From Pelecanus crispus (lineage: Eukaryota; Chordata; Aves; Pelecaniformes; Pelecanidae), in NCBI RefSeq assembly GCF_030463565.1, contig NC_134651.1:15016734-15080733 (forward strand): a stretch of 64,000 nucleotides of DNA, read 5' to 3'. Of this stretch, positions 56,201 to 60,620 are shown one piece after another; the first letter of the stretch is position 1, and each line of letters begins with the position of its first letter. The position numbers and the translations under genes are program-made. The notes under the pieces are model-generated. The model saw only the letters and a list, made by a program, of their open reading frames with translations, had not been told where the DNA came from and ran no database searches.

Positions 56201-56442
56201 TGAACACATAAAACTTTCTTTCTGCTAAAAAAAAATTATATCCCTTTCTAACTGTATGTTTCTGCTATGGGAACACCCCCACCATCCAAAACTAAATTAC
56301 AGACTGTAGCATTTTATTGCAGAACATGTGCCATCTGCTGCTTTGAGTTGAGAAAGACCTAGACAGAGATACGACTCACCATCTCATTCTCTTCTCCCTG
56401 GTTAAGCTGTGCATAATGGTTCTTGGCAAGATTTTCCCCCAT
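13993..56442 (-). CDS. ATP13A4: ATP13A4, P5B-type cation-transporting ATPase, complete coding region of 30 exons (gene-level entry)
   Basis: The 30 exons listed separately join to 3618 nt in one open frame (1205 residues plus stop); human ATP13A4 is about 1196. Seen in the translation: a first hydrophobic segment in exon 2, TGES actuator loop at residues 312-315, P5-type [11 protein letters not shown] at 441-451, phosphorylation motif DKTGT at 484-488 (Asp484), nucleotide-binding KGAPE at 622-626, hinge TGD at 715-717, GDGAND at 845-850, then C-terminal membrane segments. All catalytic residues are present, with no stop or frameshift. Known for the family: P5B ATPases sit in endo-lysosomal and related membranes, and relatives ATP13A2/ATP13A3 move polyamines to the cytosol; transport by this protein is inferred. 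The start was chosen because the 21-residue first exon ending GEENEM matches the family N-terminus. The name rests on the C-terminus, on QPWYS and VIENR sequences and on the position beside OPA1; some stretches look more like ATP13A5. UTR ends were not determined. Confidence 0.93.
14680..14760 (-). CDS. ATP13A4: ATP13A4 coding exon 29 (residues 1106-1132)
   Basis: Acceptor TCCCAG|CTCGTTTG; donor GAG|GTGAGT. It encodes [20 protein letters not shown] and AVSFVVE, the last membrane helix. Phase 0 at both ends. A CR1 copy lies 68 bp away in intron 28. Confidence 0.93.
14829..15262 (-). mobile_element. CR1 LINE, 5'-truncated 3' end, in ATP13A4 intron 28
   Basis: The plus strand starts CATAGAATCATAGAATCA, the reverse complement of the CR1 tail, followed by the same C-terminal ORF2 and 3' UTR as the copy at 5960-6710 but in the opposite direction. 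The frame is open over residues corresponding to [10 protein letters not shown] to the stop. It lies 68 bp upstream (in gene sense) of exon 29. The right edge is approximate. Confidence 0.9.
16190..16324 (+). mobile_element. tRNA-Ile-derived SINE with CR1 3' tail (TguSINE1-like)
   Basis: The head resembles tRNA-Ile: A box TAGCTCAGTTGG at 16197-16208, anticodon AAT at 16224-16226 in CTAATAA, and a B box GGTTCAATC at 16242-16250. The tail (about 16264-16324) is the CR1 3' end: TTGGGCTTGATGATCTCTC, then CCTTCCAACCC and ATTCTATGATTC. SINEs of this build, moved by CR1, are described in passerine birds. It is in ATP13A4 intron 28, opposite to the gene. Confidence 0.85.
17010..17098 (-). CDS. ATP13A4: ATP13A4 coding exon 28 (residues 1076-1105)
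   Basis: Acceptor CTTCAG|ATGTGTTC; donor GGAT|GTGAGT. It encodes a membrane helix ([18 protein letters not shown]) followed by [11 protein letters not shown]. The helix wording matches ATP13A4. Confidence 0.93.
18609..18823 (-). CDS. ATP13A4: ATP13A4 coding exon 27, luminal loop and next helix (residues 1004-1076)
   Basis: Acceptor TTCAG|TGCCTGCC; donor AACT|GTAAGT. It begins [14 protein letters not shown], a divergent loop with three sequons (NHT, NSS and later NTT), then [27 protein letters not shown], a well conserved helix and loop. Confidence 0.94.
19287..19461 (-). CDS. ATP13A4: ATP13A4 coding exon 26 (residues 946-1004)
   Basis: Acceptor TTTCAG|TGAGTTTC; donor CACAG|GTAGGT. It encodes (M)[34 protein letters not shown] and [11 protein letters not shown]. 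The upstream acceptor is the one that keeps frame with exon 25 (TMSFTGAYP aligned with TMNLNGAYP). Confidence 0.93.
20701..20773 (-). CDS. ATP13A4: ATP13A4 coding exon 25 (residues 922-946)
   Basis: Acceptor TTTCAG|CAACTAAAC; donor GACAA|GTAAGT. It encodes [18 protein letters not shown] and [19 protein letters not shown] is the conserved family core. The Met946 codon is split. Confidence 0.94.
21448..21490. repeat. 16-bp tandem repeat, 2.7 copies, in ATP13A4 intron 24
   Basis: The unit CTCCTACAAGGGAGTC occurs twice in full and once in part with no mismatches, so it is recent. It lies 37 bp past the exon 24 donor. Confidence 0.85.
21528..21624 (-). CDS. ATP13A4: ATP13A4 coding exon 24 (residues 889-921)
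   Basis: Acceptor CACAG|GGAAGGCC; donor TGG|GTATGT. It encodes [19 protein letters not shown] and then a helix ending GVLLLYW. Its wording matches ATP13A4 closely. A 16-bp tandem repeat lies in the intron just past the donor. Confidence 0.95.
22448..22557 (-). CDS. ATP13A4: ATP13A4 coding exon 23 (residues 853-889)
   Basis: Acceptor TTTCAG|GCTTTGAAA; donor ATCAG|GTAAGC. It encodes [18 protein letters not shown] and [11 protein letters not shown], the conserved end of the phosphorylation domain. AHAG is as in ATP13A5 (ATP13A4 has AHVG). Confidence 0.95.
23463..23505 (-). CDS. ATP13A4: ATP13A4 coding exon 22, GDGAND (residues 838-852)
   Basis: Acceptor TTTTAG|TTACTTTG; donor GGG|GTAAGT. This 43-bp micro-exon encodes [14 protein letters not shown], carrying the Mg-coordinating Asp846 and Asp850. 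Confidence 0.95.
24863..24942 (-). CDS. ATP13A4: ATP13A4 coding exon 21 (residues 812-838)
   Basis: Acceptor TACAG|CTCCTGCTG; donor CTGGA|GTAAGT. It encodes [27 protein letters not shown]. FARMSPxQK is a P-type ATPase signature just before the Mg-binding loop. Confidence 0.95.
25589..25711 (-). CDS. ATP13A4: ATP13A4 coding exon 20 (residues 771-811)
   Basis: Acceptor TATAG|GAGGATGAC; donor AAG|GTAAGA. It starts with a divergent [10 protein letters not shown] stretch, then [17 protein letters not shown] and LLPK. The FAMSGKSYQ wording is as in ATP13A5. Phase 0 at both ends. Confidence 0.92.
26771..26934 (-). CDS. ATP13A4: ATP13A4 coding exon 19 (residues 716-770)
   Basis: Acceptor TCTAG|GTGACAAC; donor CTG|GTGAGC. 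It begins (G)[16 protein letters not shown], followed by [12 protein letters not shown] and a variable acidic end. It completes the TGDN hinge. Ends in phase 0. Confidence 0.94.
27925..28049 (-). CDS. ATP13A4: ATP13A4 coding exon 18 (residues 674-716)
   Basis: Acceptor CTTAG|GGAGGAGG; donor ACAG|GTATCT. It encodes [20 protein letters not shown], then [10 protein letters not shown] leading into the TGD hinge of the phosphorylation domain. Confidence 0.95.
29890..30001 (-). CDS. ATP13A4: ATP13A4 coding exon 17 (residues 637-674)
   Basis: Acceptor TACAG|TCCCATCG; donor ACAAG|GTAAGC. It encodes [23 protein letters not shown] and ends STDLTR. YTxQGFRVIxLA is the conserved family run. Confidence 0.94.
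30591..30744 (-). CDS. ATP13A4: ATP13A4 coding exon 16, nucleotide-binding KGAPE (residues 586-637)
   Basis: Acceptor CCTAG|GCCGCAGTG; donor ACAG|GTAATG. It encodes [19 protein letters not shown] and KGAPEMVA. Lys622 lies in the KGAPE ATP-binding motif. Confidence 0.94.
31442..31528 (-). CDS. ATP13A4: ATP13A4 coding exon 15 (residues 557-585)
   Basis: Acceptor ACACAG|GTGATAG; donor AGT|GTAAGC. It encodes a variable linker of the nucleotide-binding domain (VIDDSSGHQ, then [12 protein letters not shown]). The PGPKAS end resembles ATP13A5 more than ATP13A4. Phase 0 at both ends. Confidence 0.88.
31555..31765 (-). mobile_element. Old CR1-like LINE 3' end remnant in intron 14
   Basis: Read on the plus strand, the order AGCTGAAAGGAACCTCAAGG...AAAAAGCTCCAGTAATGGAAACCCC...CTTCACCAACTTCAC parallels the reverse complement of a CR1 3' end (GGAAAGGACCT..., CTCCAG.GATGGAGA.., ACCACCCT..). 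Very diverged, so family assignment is tentative. Confidence 0.5.
32905..33055 (-). CDS. ATP13A4: ATP13A4 coding exon 14 (residues 506-556)
   Basis: Acceptor CGTTAG|CTTCCAGG; donor TGG|GTAAAG. It encodes [24 protein letters not shown] and [15 protein letters not shown] at the start of the nucleotide-binding domain. The upstream acceptor is required by frame; the AG seven bases further in would break it. Confidence 0.93.
33776..33837 (-). CDS. ATP13A4: ATP13A4 coding exon 13 (residues 486-506)
   Basis: Acceptor ACTTAG|ACTGGCACC; donor AACTG|GTAAGG. It encodes [20 protein letters not shown], completing DKTGT. The first base pairs in phase 0 with exon 12; the final Cys506 codon is shared with exon 14. 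Confidence 0.93.
34146..34334 (-). CDS. ATP13A4: ATP13A4 coding exon 12, PPALP helix and phosphorylated Asp (residues 423-485)
   Basis: Acceptor TCAG|GAGGAGGCA; donor AAA|GTAACT. It carries [18 protein letters not shown], the P5 substrate-path helix, then [11 protein letters not shown] and CFDK. The exon ends exactly after Asp484-Lys485 of DKTGT. This is the most conserved exon in the gene. Confidence 0.96.
34335..37653 (-). other. ATP13A4 intron 11
   Basis: This 3.3 kb intron lies between the helix ending VFALNG and the PPALP exon. It holds a poly(C) run at 36532-36545 and otherwise nothing I recognise. Confidence 0.7.
36532..36545. repeat. Poly(C) run
   Basis: Fourteen consecutive C in ATP13A4 intron 11. 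Confidence 0.9.
37654..37811 (-). CDS. ATP13A4: ATP13A4 coding exon 11 (residues 370-422)
   Basis: Acceptor TCCAG|GTTTCAAT; donor GGG|GTGAGT. It encodes [17 protein letters not shown], then a membrane helix rich in Leu, Ile and Ala ending VFALNG. Ends in phase 0, followed by a 3.3 kb intron. Confidence 0.94.
38241..38411 (-). CDS. ATP13A4: ATP13A4 coding exon 10 (residues 313-370)
   Basis: Acceptor CCTAG|GAGAAAGT; donor ACTG|GTCAGT. It completes TGES and continues [22 protein letters not shown] and VVLRTG, the second half of the actuator domain leading into the next membrane helix. Confidence 0.93.
39632..39763 (-). CDS. ATP13A4: ATP13A4 coding exon 9, actuator domain (residues 269-313)
   Basis: Acceptor TACAG|GTTTCCAAG; donor ACAG|GTACAG. 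It contains [27 protein letters not shown] and NESMLTG. The last Gly codon of the TGES dephosphorylation loop is split across intron 9. Confidence 0.94.
40413..40485 (-). CDS. ATP13A4: ATP13A4 coding exon 8 (residues 245-269)
   Basis: Acceptor TATAG|CAATCGG; donor GGAAG|GTGACT. It encodes [19 protein letters not shown] at the start of the actuator domain. The Gly269 codon is split. Confidence 0.92.
40908..41042 (-). CDS. ATP13A4: ATP13A4 coding exon 7 (residues 200-244)
   Basis: Acceptor AACAG|GTCTTAAAT; donor CAG|GTGAGA. It encodes [17 protein letters not shown] and [19 protein letters not shown], the first helical hairpin of the core transport domain. Phase 0 at both ends. The ending LRQ resembles ATP13A5 more than ATP13A4 (LRE). 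Confidence 0.94.
41874..41943 (-). CDS. ATP13A4: ATP13A4 coding exon 6 (residues 176-199)
   Basis: Acceptor ATACAG|GAGAGTTAT; donor GAG|GTTAAG, a weaker GT donor. It encodes [13 protein letters not shown] then PIWKLLIKE, the conserved run before the first core membrane pair. Ends in phase 0. Confidence 0.92.
42821..42901 (-). CDS. ATP13A4: ATP13A4 coding exon 5 (residues 149-176)
   Basis: Acceptor TTTTAG|AGCCCTAG; donor TCAG|GTACAC. It contains ALEDHHT and KFGSGLT, the latter conserved in human ATP13A4. Only 92 bp of intron separate it from exon 4. The codon for Arg176 is split with exon 6. Confidence 0.91.
42994..43064 (-). CDS. ATP13A4: ATP13A4 coding exon 4 (residues 126-149)
   Basis: Acceptor TTGCAG|GTGAAAAGT; donor GTTGG|GTGAGT. 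It encodes [14 protein letters not shown] and so on, with the family-conserved QKIRYVWN motif. The Gly149 codon is split with exon 5. Confidence 0.92.
44603..44665 (-). mobile_element. Short MIR-like fragment in ATP13A4 intron 3
   Basis: The plus strand TAAAATGGGGATAATTATATTTACTCAACTC resembles the reverse complement of the MIR 3' region. Only about 60 bp is recognisable. It lies just before the intron 3 solo LTR. Confidence 0.4.
44756..45318 (-). mobile_element. Solo LTR, full length (563 bp), in ATP13A4 intron 3
   Basis: Nearly the same sequence as the LTR at 3022-3590. Perfect 5-bp target duplications CAGTC lie at 44751-44755 and 45319-45323. Its transcriptional sense is that of ATP13A4. 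The TATA box is altered (TATAGAAAC on the minus strand), so promoter function is probably weakened. The TAA-rich run is shorter than in the other copy. Confidence 0.9.
45896..46033 (-). CDS. ATP13A4: ATP13A4 coding exon 3 (residues 80-125)
   Basis: Acceptor TTTAG|GATGAATTT; donor CAA|GTAAGT. It begins [13 protein letters not shown] and ends AIMKPSLQ, aligning with the N-terminal cytosolic domain of ATP13A4/5, and is fairly divergent in its middle. Phase 0 at both ends. Confidence 0.9.
46034..48582 (-). other. ATP13A4 intron 2
   Basis: AT-rich intron of 2.5 kb; no repeat or exon recognised. Confidence 0.7.
48583..48756 (-). CDS. ATP13A4: ATP13A4 coding exon 2 (residues 22-79)
   Basis: Acceptor TACAG before GAGATTTTTGG; donor ACA|GTAGGT. 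It opens with [12 protein letters not shown], then a hydrophobic segment (about residues 34-53, ending LLLLFYW) that is the extra N-terminal membrane-inserted segment typical of P5B ATPases, then a Cys-containing stretch ending VVLLRTT. Phase 0 at both ends. Confidence 0.93.
48757..56379 (-). other. ATP13A4 intron 1
   Basis: The largest intron, 7.6 kb. The only recognisable element is the MIR-like remnant at 49500-49745. A plus-strand open frame of 117 codons at 50374-50727 has no motifs I know. A pyrimidine-rich run at about 54280-54480 is low-complexity. Confidence 0.7.
49500..49745 (+). mobile_element. MIR-like ancient SINE remnant in ATP13A4 intron 1
   Basis: The blocks AACACTTGCAGAATGCTTTACATG, TATGAGTAGGTATTATTATTCC, GTTACAGTGAGGCAAGATGACTTGCCC and TTAAGAGCTGCCAGG follow the order and wording of the MIR core and 3' part. 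Diverged, with insertions (a T-rich run near 49588-49612). Confidence 0.6.
56380..56442 (-). CDS. ATP13A4: ATP13A4 coding exon 1 (residues 1-21)
   Basis: ATG is at 56442-56440 on the minus strand and the exon ends in ATG followed by the donor GTGAGT. It encodes a short hydrophilic cytosolic N-terminus beginning MGENLAKNH and ending GEENEM, which matches the family start. The start context has G at +4 but no purine at -3. A 7.6 kb intron follows. Phase 0. Confidence 0.88.
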
Positions 56443-56542
56443 GAAATGACCCTCTGGAGACTTTCTAGAGCACCCTCAGGACAGGTCTTCAGCGTTGTGT
56501 GCTTGAACTTCCACACTGAGGAAGCGCTCCAAGTACACACCT

Positions 56543-56552
56543 TTCTTATAAC
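56543..56552 (-). promoter_or_regulatory. Possible TATA-like element upstream of ATP13A4 start codon
   Basis: The minus strand reads AGTTATAAGAAAGG about 105 bases upstream of the ATG. If used, it would give a 5' leader of roughly 75 nt. No CpG island surrounds this start. A CCCCACAG acceptor-like site also lies just upstream, so the first coding exon may instead be a spliced internal exon with the promoter further away. Confidence 0.2.
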
Positions 56553-59104
56553 TCTGCTGATGTTTGAAGAATAGAGCTCCTCCCCCTCTGTGGGGTTAGC
56601 AGGTAACATTCATCCCTCCTCCCTTCATTCTGTTTTTGGAGTTTTGCAACTGCGAGAGTACATGCAAAATTCACTCAAAGACACTGCAAGAAAGAAAAAG
56701 CTAGATCTCTCAAGTGTTTGCCACAATATGACTCCAGGTCATAACTCTGATAGGTGCAAGCAAGTGCTGTTGGCATGCAACTTTCAGGGGAAGGCAAGAG
56801 GTGAATATTTTTCTTTGAGAGATTATGGAATCACTGGAGACCAGGAGTGTGTCCAAATGAGAAGGAAAATAGGCATTGCTGTTGTTACACTCTTAGCAAA
56901 CAGCCTGAACTAGTGTTCAGCTGTGATCCCCACATATGCCTTGGAGAAAAATTCAAGCTCTGGCATTGCAAACAGGGGCCCCAGTTTGTGCAGGTGGATT
57001 TATGCACTGACTGCGTGTCAGGATCCAGCCATGCAGGATCTGTAACCAGTATTTTTATTCATTATTAAGAAAATCACAGAATGTCTTCTGACCCCACCAT
57101 ATAGCTTCGGGAAATGTCACTGAGGTTATTTACTTACTGCTGGGGGAAACTGGAGTTGCCCACTGATGTCAGTGAGCGGGACACAAATGTCTCTGACCTC
57201 CAAATCAGGGCCAAAAGGAAGTTGGCAGAAAAACAGCACTGAGTGTTTTATCACCTCCTTCTTTTTGCTACTGTGAGGCTGCATTTGTTTATTAGTCTTG
57301 TGATTCATTCTCATTACTATTTCCTTGTCCTTTGCTACTTTTTAAGAAGTTACACACCAAATATTTTAGGAATGAGGTCAGGAAAGGCAAACCTGTTCTT
57401 CCAGCAAATATGTTAAGGAAACTAAAACATTATTTCTAGGGTTACTGGAACAGATCAAGAGGTGCCAAATTAGTTCCTATTCATTAGCATTTTACGTCCG
57501 TGAGGCATGAACTTGTACAAGTCCCAGACATCTCAAGCACCAGGAAAGACCACTGCCTATCCTGCAGTGAAAACAAAATGGGAGAAATGCAGGGAACTGA
57601 GAAGAGAAAATGAAGGAACTAGGTCAATTAATACAATAAAAGTTGCCCATTGCTAATAATGTGAGCCAGGTACAGGCCTGCAAACCTGATGTGCATGTAT
57701 GCACAGCACAGGAACAGGTATGTTTGTAAAATGCTGGTGACAAGCAGTTTGCATTGGAGCTAAGTTGTTTGGTCTTGATACCTAGCACGCTTTCAAAAGG
57801 AACCCAGACCAGAGGCTGGACAGAAAAGGATATAACTGTACTAAGATGTGTTAAGGGTGATTTGTTGCGACAAGATCAAGGGGGAACAAGGCGCTCCCCA
57901 TACCCCAGCTTCAGTGTTACCCCTTCCTTCCTCCCACTGCAACCCTAAGGCTAGCTTTGACCCTTTCAGCTTTTCATTTTGTTCTTCTGAGACCCAGCAA
58001 AAGGAACTCCAGTTATTACACAAGAATCACAATTTTCAATTAAAAATTAAGAAGAAAGAGTGCAATAAAGACCATTTCTGATAAACATGATTATATGGGA
58101 AAACTGAGCAGTGCTACCTAGAAGCTATAAAAGACAGGAAACAACTGCTATGGTACCTTTTCCAAGGCAGGCTGATGATTTTGGGAAATGACTCATTATT
58201 TTGGGAGGTGCCAGGGGTGCAAAACGGGAGTGCCACACGCTTTCTCTGCCTGGTCAGCTTTTGCTGCTTCCCCAAATGTCAGCCTTGCTCTTTCTAGTGT
58301 CTGTAGAAGACTAGGGTGTAGGGGTCTTTGGCTGCCCTTTCACAAAGAAGAGAGATGAGCTGCATGGAGAGTATCCCACCAAACCTGGGTCTCTAAGGAA
58401 GAATCAGGGCTCATGCAATCTATTCACTATTCATAGGCTTAGTCCAGCTCCTGTTGACAATTTCTGCTCCTGCAGAACACCCTTATTAGGGAGATTTATA
58501 TCTTCACAACTGAAAAACAAATTAAAAACAGATTAAAAGTGTAAAACATTCATCATTTCCATATCTTGGCAACCTTTCATAATATTACAGCAAAATCTGT
58601 TAATCCAGAACCAATGAATGTGGTGGAATTTGTTCATTTTCTTAGCAGGTTCACTTTCTCCCAGGGAAAACACTTCTAAAGCATCCTGAATTGGAACCTT
58701 TGGGCATTGCATGCCCTCTACTGTTCAAAGTGAGAATTACATATTAGTTTATAAATAAAAACTGTTATTTGTATCGTCCTATAGAGTATCGTCATTCTTA
58801 TTTTTAAATTAAAATTTGCCTAAAAAAACAGATCTAAATCACAAAAATAACTGGTCAAGTTAAATACAAAAGCAAAGGTAAGATTTAAAATATAGTCCCT
58901 TAAATTTATAAATAAATCTAAAAGCAAGCAAGCAAGAGACAAAAACATGTGCCTCACCTCATCCCCACAACTTTTATCTCAGTCCTGAAAATACATGTAT
59001 GTATTATGTCATCCTTGTGCAACTTATTTTGCTCTGAAAAATCCCACTGTATAAATAGAAGCTTGGCCTATAAAACGCCCGAAATCTCTTTTTCTGTTTA
59101 GCTC

Positions 59105-59410
59105 AGCACGTGATAGCCAGTTCTGGGCATATTACAGAAAGGAAGCTGTGAACCAACTGGTGACAGTCCACAGGACACCACAGGGAAGAATGACAAAGGA
59201 GTCGGAAAACATGGAAGAGGGACTTAGGGTTGTTTAAAGAAGACTGAGAGGAGTCACAACAACAGTTTTCAAATTTGTAAATGGAGAAAATAATATTCTC
59301 CATGTCCACTGTGGAGATAGTTAACTTGCTGCAAGAAAGATTCAAATCAGCCATGAGGGAAAACTTTCTATTAATATTAGCAAGCACTGGCATTGCCACA
59401 TGAACACTCC
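59105..59410 (+). mobile_element. Old CR1/L3-like LINE remnant just upstream of the OPA1 CpG island
   Basis: Blocks in CR1 order: GCCAGTTCTGGGC, AAAGGAAGCTGTGAACCAACTGG, GTCCACAGGACACC, AGTCGGAAAACATGGAAGAG, TTAGGGTTGTTTAAAGAAGACTGAGAGG, ACAGTTTTCAAATTTGTAAATG, and later GGGAAAACTTTCTATT. They correspond to the C-terminal part of the RT ORF. Frame broken. Confidence 0.6.
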
Positions 59411-59699
59411 AATGCTGAGGTCTTTATGGACAGGTGAGGCACGCAGCTCTCAGAAATGACATAACTAGAGGTGATTCTGTCGGAGGACCGATGGAGAGAT
59501 CTGCTGAACTCTCCTGGCTCCTCCTCTGCCTCCCGCTTCCATATGGTCCTGCCGGCAAAAACCAACTCACAGAAGCCCATTTGGACGCGCCTTGTTCTCC
59601 AGCTTTCAAGGCAGCGCTGCCACCCATTTCACGCACTTCTTCAGCGAAACAACGGCTGGGAACTCATCTGGGAATCTTATTTAAGCAGCGTCGAAGACC

Positions 59700-60620
59700 T
59701 TGGTAGAACCACAGGCCTCCACCCGGGGCCGGGCCTCACCGCCCTCTCCAGCCCTGACCCGCCGGGCCAGGCCGTGGAGCCGAGCCCAGGCCGCCTCCGG
59801 CCTCGTTGACAACAGCCGAGGGTGCCCTGGACCGGCCCCGGGGCACAGGGGTGAGGCGGCGAGCCCTGCCCCTGCCGTCGCTGGGGTGCGAGTGGAGACG
59901 CGAGGCCCGGCGGCGGCGGCGGAGCCGCGACCTCCCGGTCGTCCCCCGCCCCGGCCGGGCAACCCCCCACGGTGCTCCCTCAAAACCCTCCCTCGCCGCT
60001 GGCGCGCCCGGAACCTTTGCGCGGGGAGGCGCGGTTTCCAGCCGGGCCGGTCGCAGCGGACCGCGGTGCCCGGAAGCGGCGGCAGCCCTGACAGCCCGCG
60101 GCCGCGGCGGCTCCAGCTGCCCTTGCCCGCAGCAGCCCGGGGCGCCAGGCGCGGCGGCGGAGCCCCGGCTGGCGGCCGCGGTGCGTGCGGCTCCCCTGGG
60201 CCCCTCCCGGCCTTTAGGATGTGGCGGACGCGGGCGGCGGCGGCTTGGTGAGCGCGGCGGGCCGTGGCAGGGGTCAGGGCGGGCGCTGCGGGCCTGGCCC
60301 CTGGGGCGCGGCGGCTGTGCGGAGTGAGCGGCCGCCAGAGCCTCGACCTTCTCCCGCCTCTTCCGACCTCGCGGCCTCCGCGCCGGGCGCGGTGTCAGTT
60401 GCAGCACCCGTCCCGGCTGAGCAGGCCCGGGGCACTGGGGGGAACAGAGCTGCCCGCGGGGGAGGCCGGAGCCGCACAGGGGGTCGGGGTGCGATGGAGG
60501 GGTATGGGGGGGTGTGGCGCAGGAGTGAGCCTGAGGCCTGCTGGGGTGCGGCTGCTGCTCACGGGCGGGGAAATTCCCCATCCTTCAGCTCCCGCGGGAC
60601 CCGGGGGTGCGATGTGGAAG
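59700..60620. promoter_or_regulatory. CpG island promoter of OPA1
   Basis: G+C and CpG density rise sharply here compared with the AT-rich flanks, with many GGCGG/CCGCC boxes. The OPA1 start codon sits at 60219. No TATA box is evident, as usual for a housekeeping CpG-island promoter. Long open frames on both strands here are composition artefacts. It could also drive divergent minus-strand transcription, but the ATP13A4 start codon is 3.3 kb from its left edge. Confidence 0.85.
60219..60247 (+). CDS. OPA1: OPA1 coding exon 1 (residues 1-10)
   Basis: ATGTGGCGG opens the frame (MWR, as in other vertebrates) and the exon ends GCTTG with donor GTGAGC. The Cys10 codon is split (TG|T) with exon 2. 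The start context is AGG ATG T. It lies in the middle of the CpG island. Confidence 0.9.

Larger units (their letters stand above)
56443..59699. other. Interval between the ATP13A4 start codon and the OPA1 CpG island
   Basis: Holds the ATP13A4 5' leader and probably its promoter, plus the old CR1 remnant at 59105-59410. No additional exon recognised. AT-rich up to about 59580, where CpG density starts to rise. Confidence 0.6.

Noticed and set aside
59736-60581. Long minus-strand open frame (281 codons) and overlapping plus-strand frames in the CpG island
   Set aside because: Very GC-rich DNA lacks stop codons by chance. The products are Pro/Arg/Ala-rich in every frame with no motif, and they overlap the real OPA1 exon 1.
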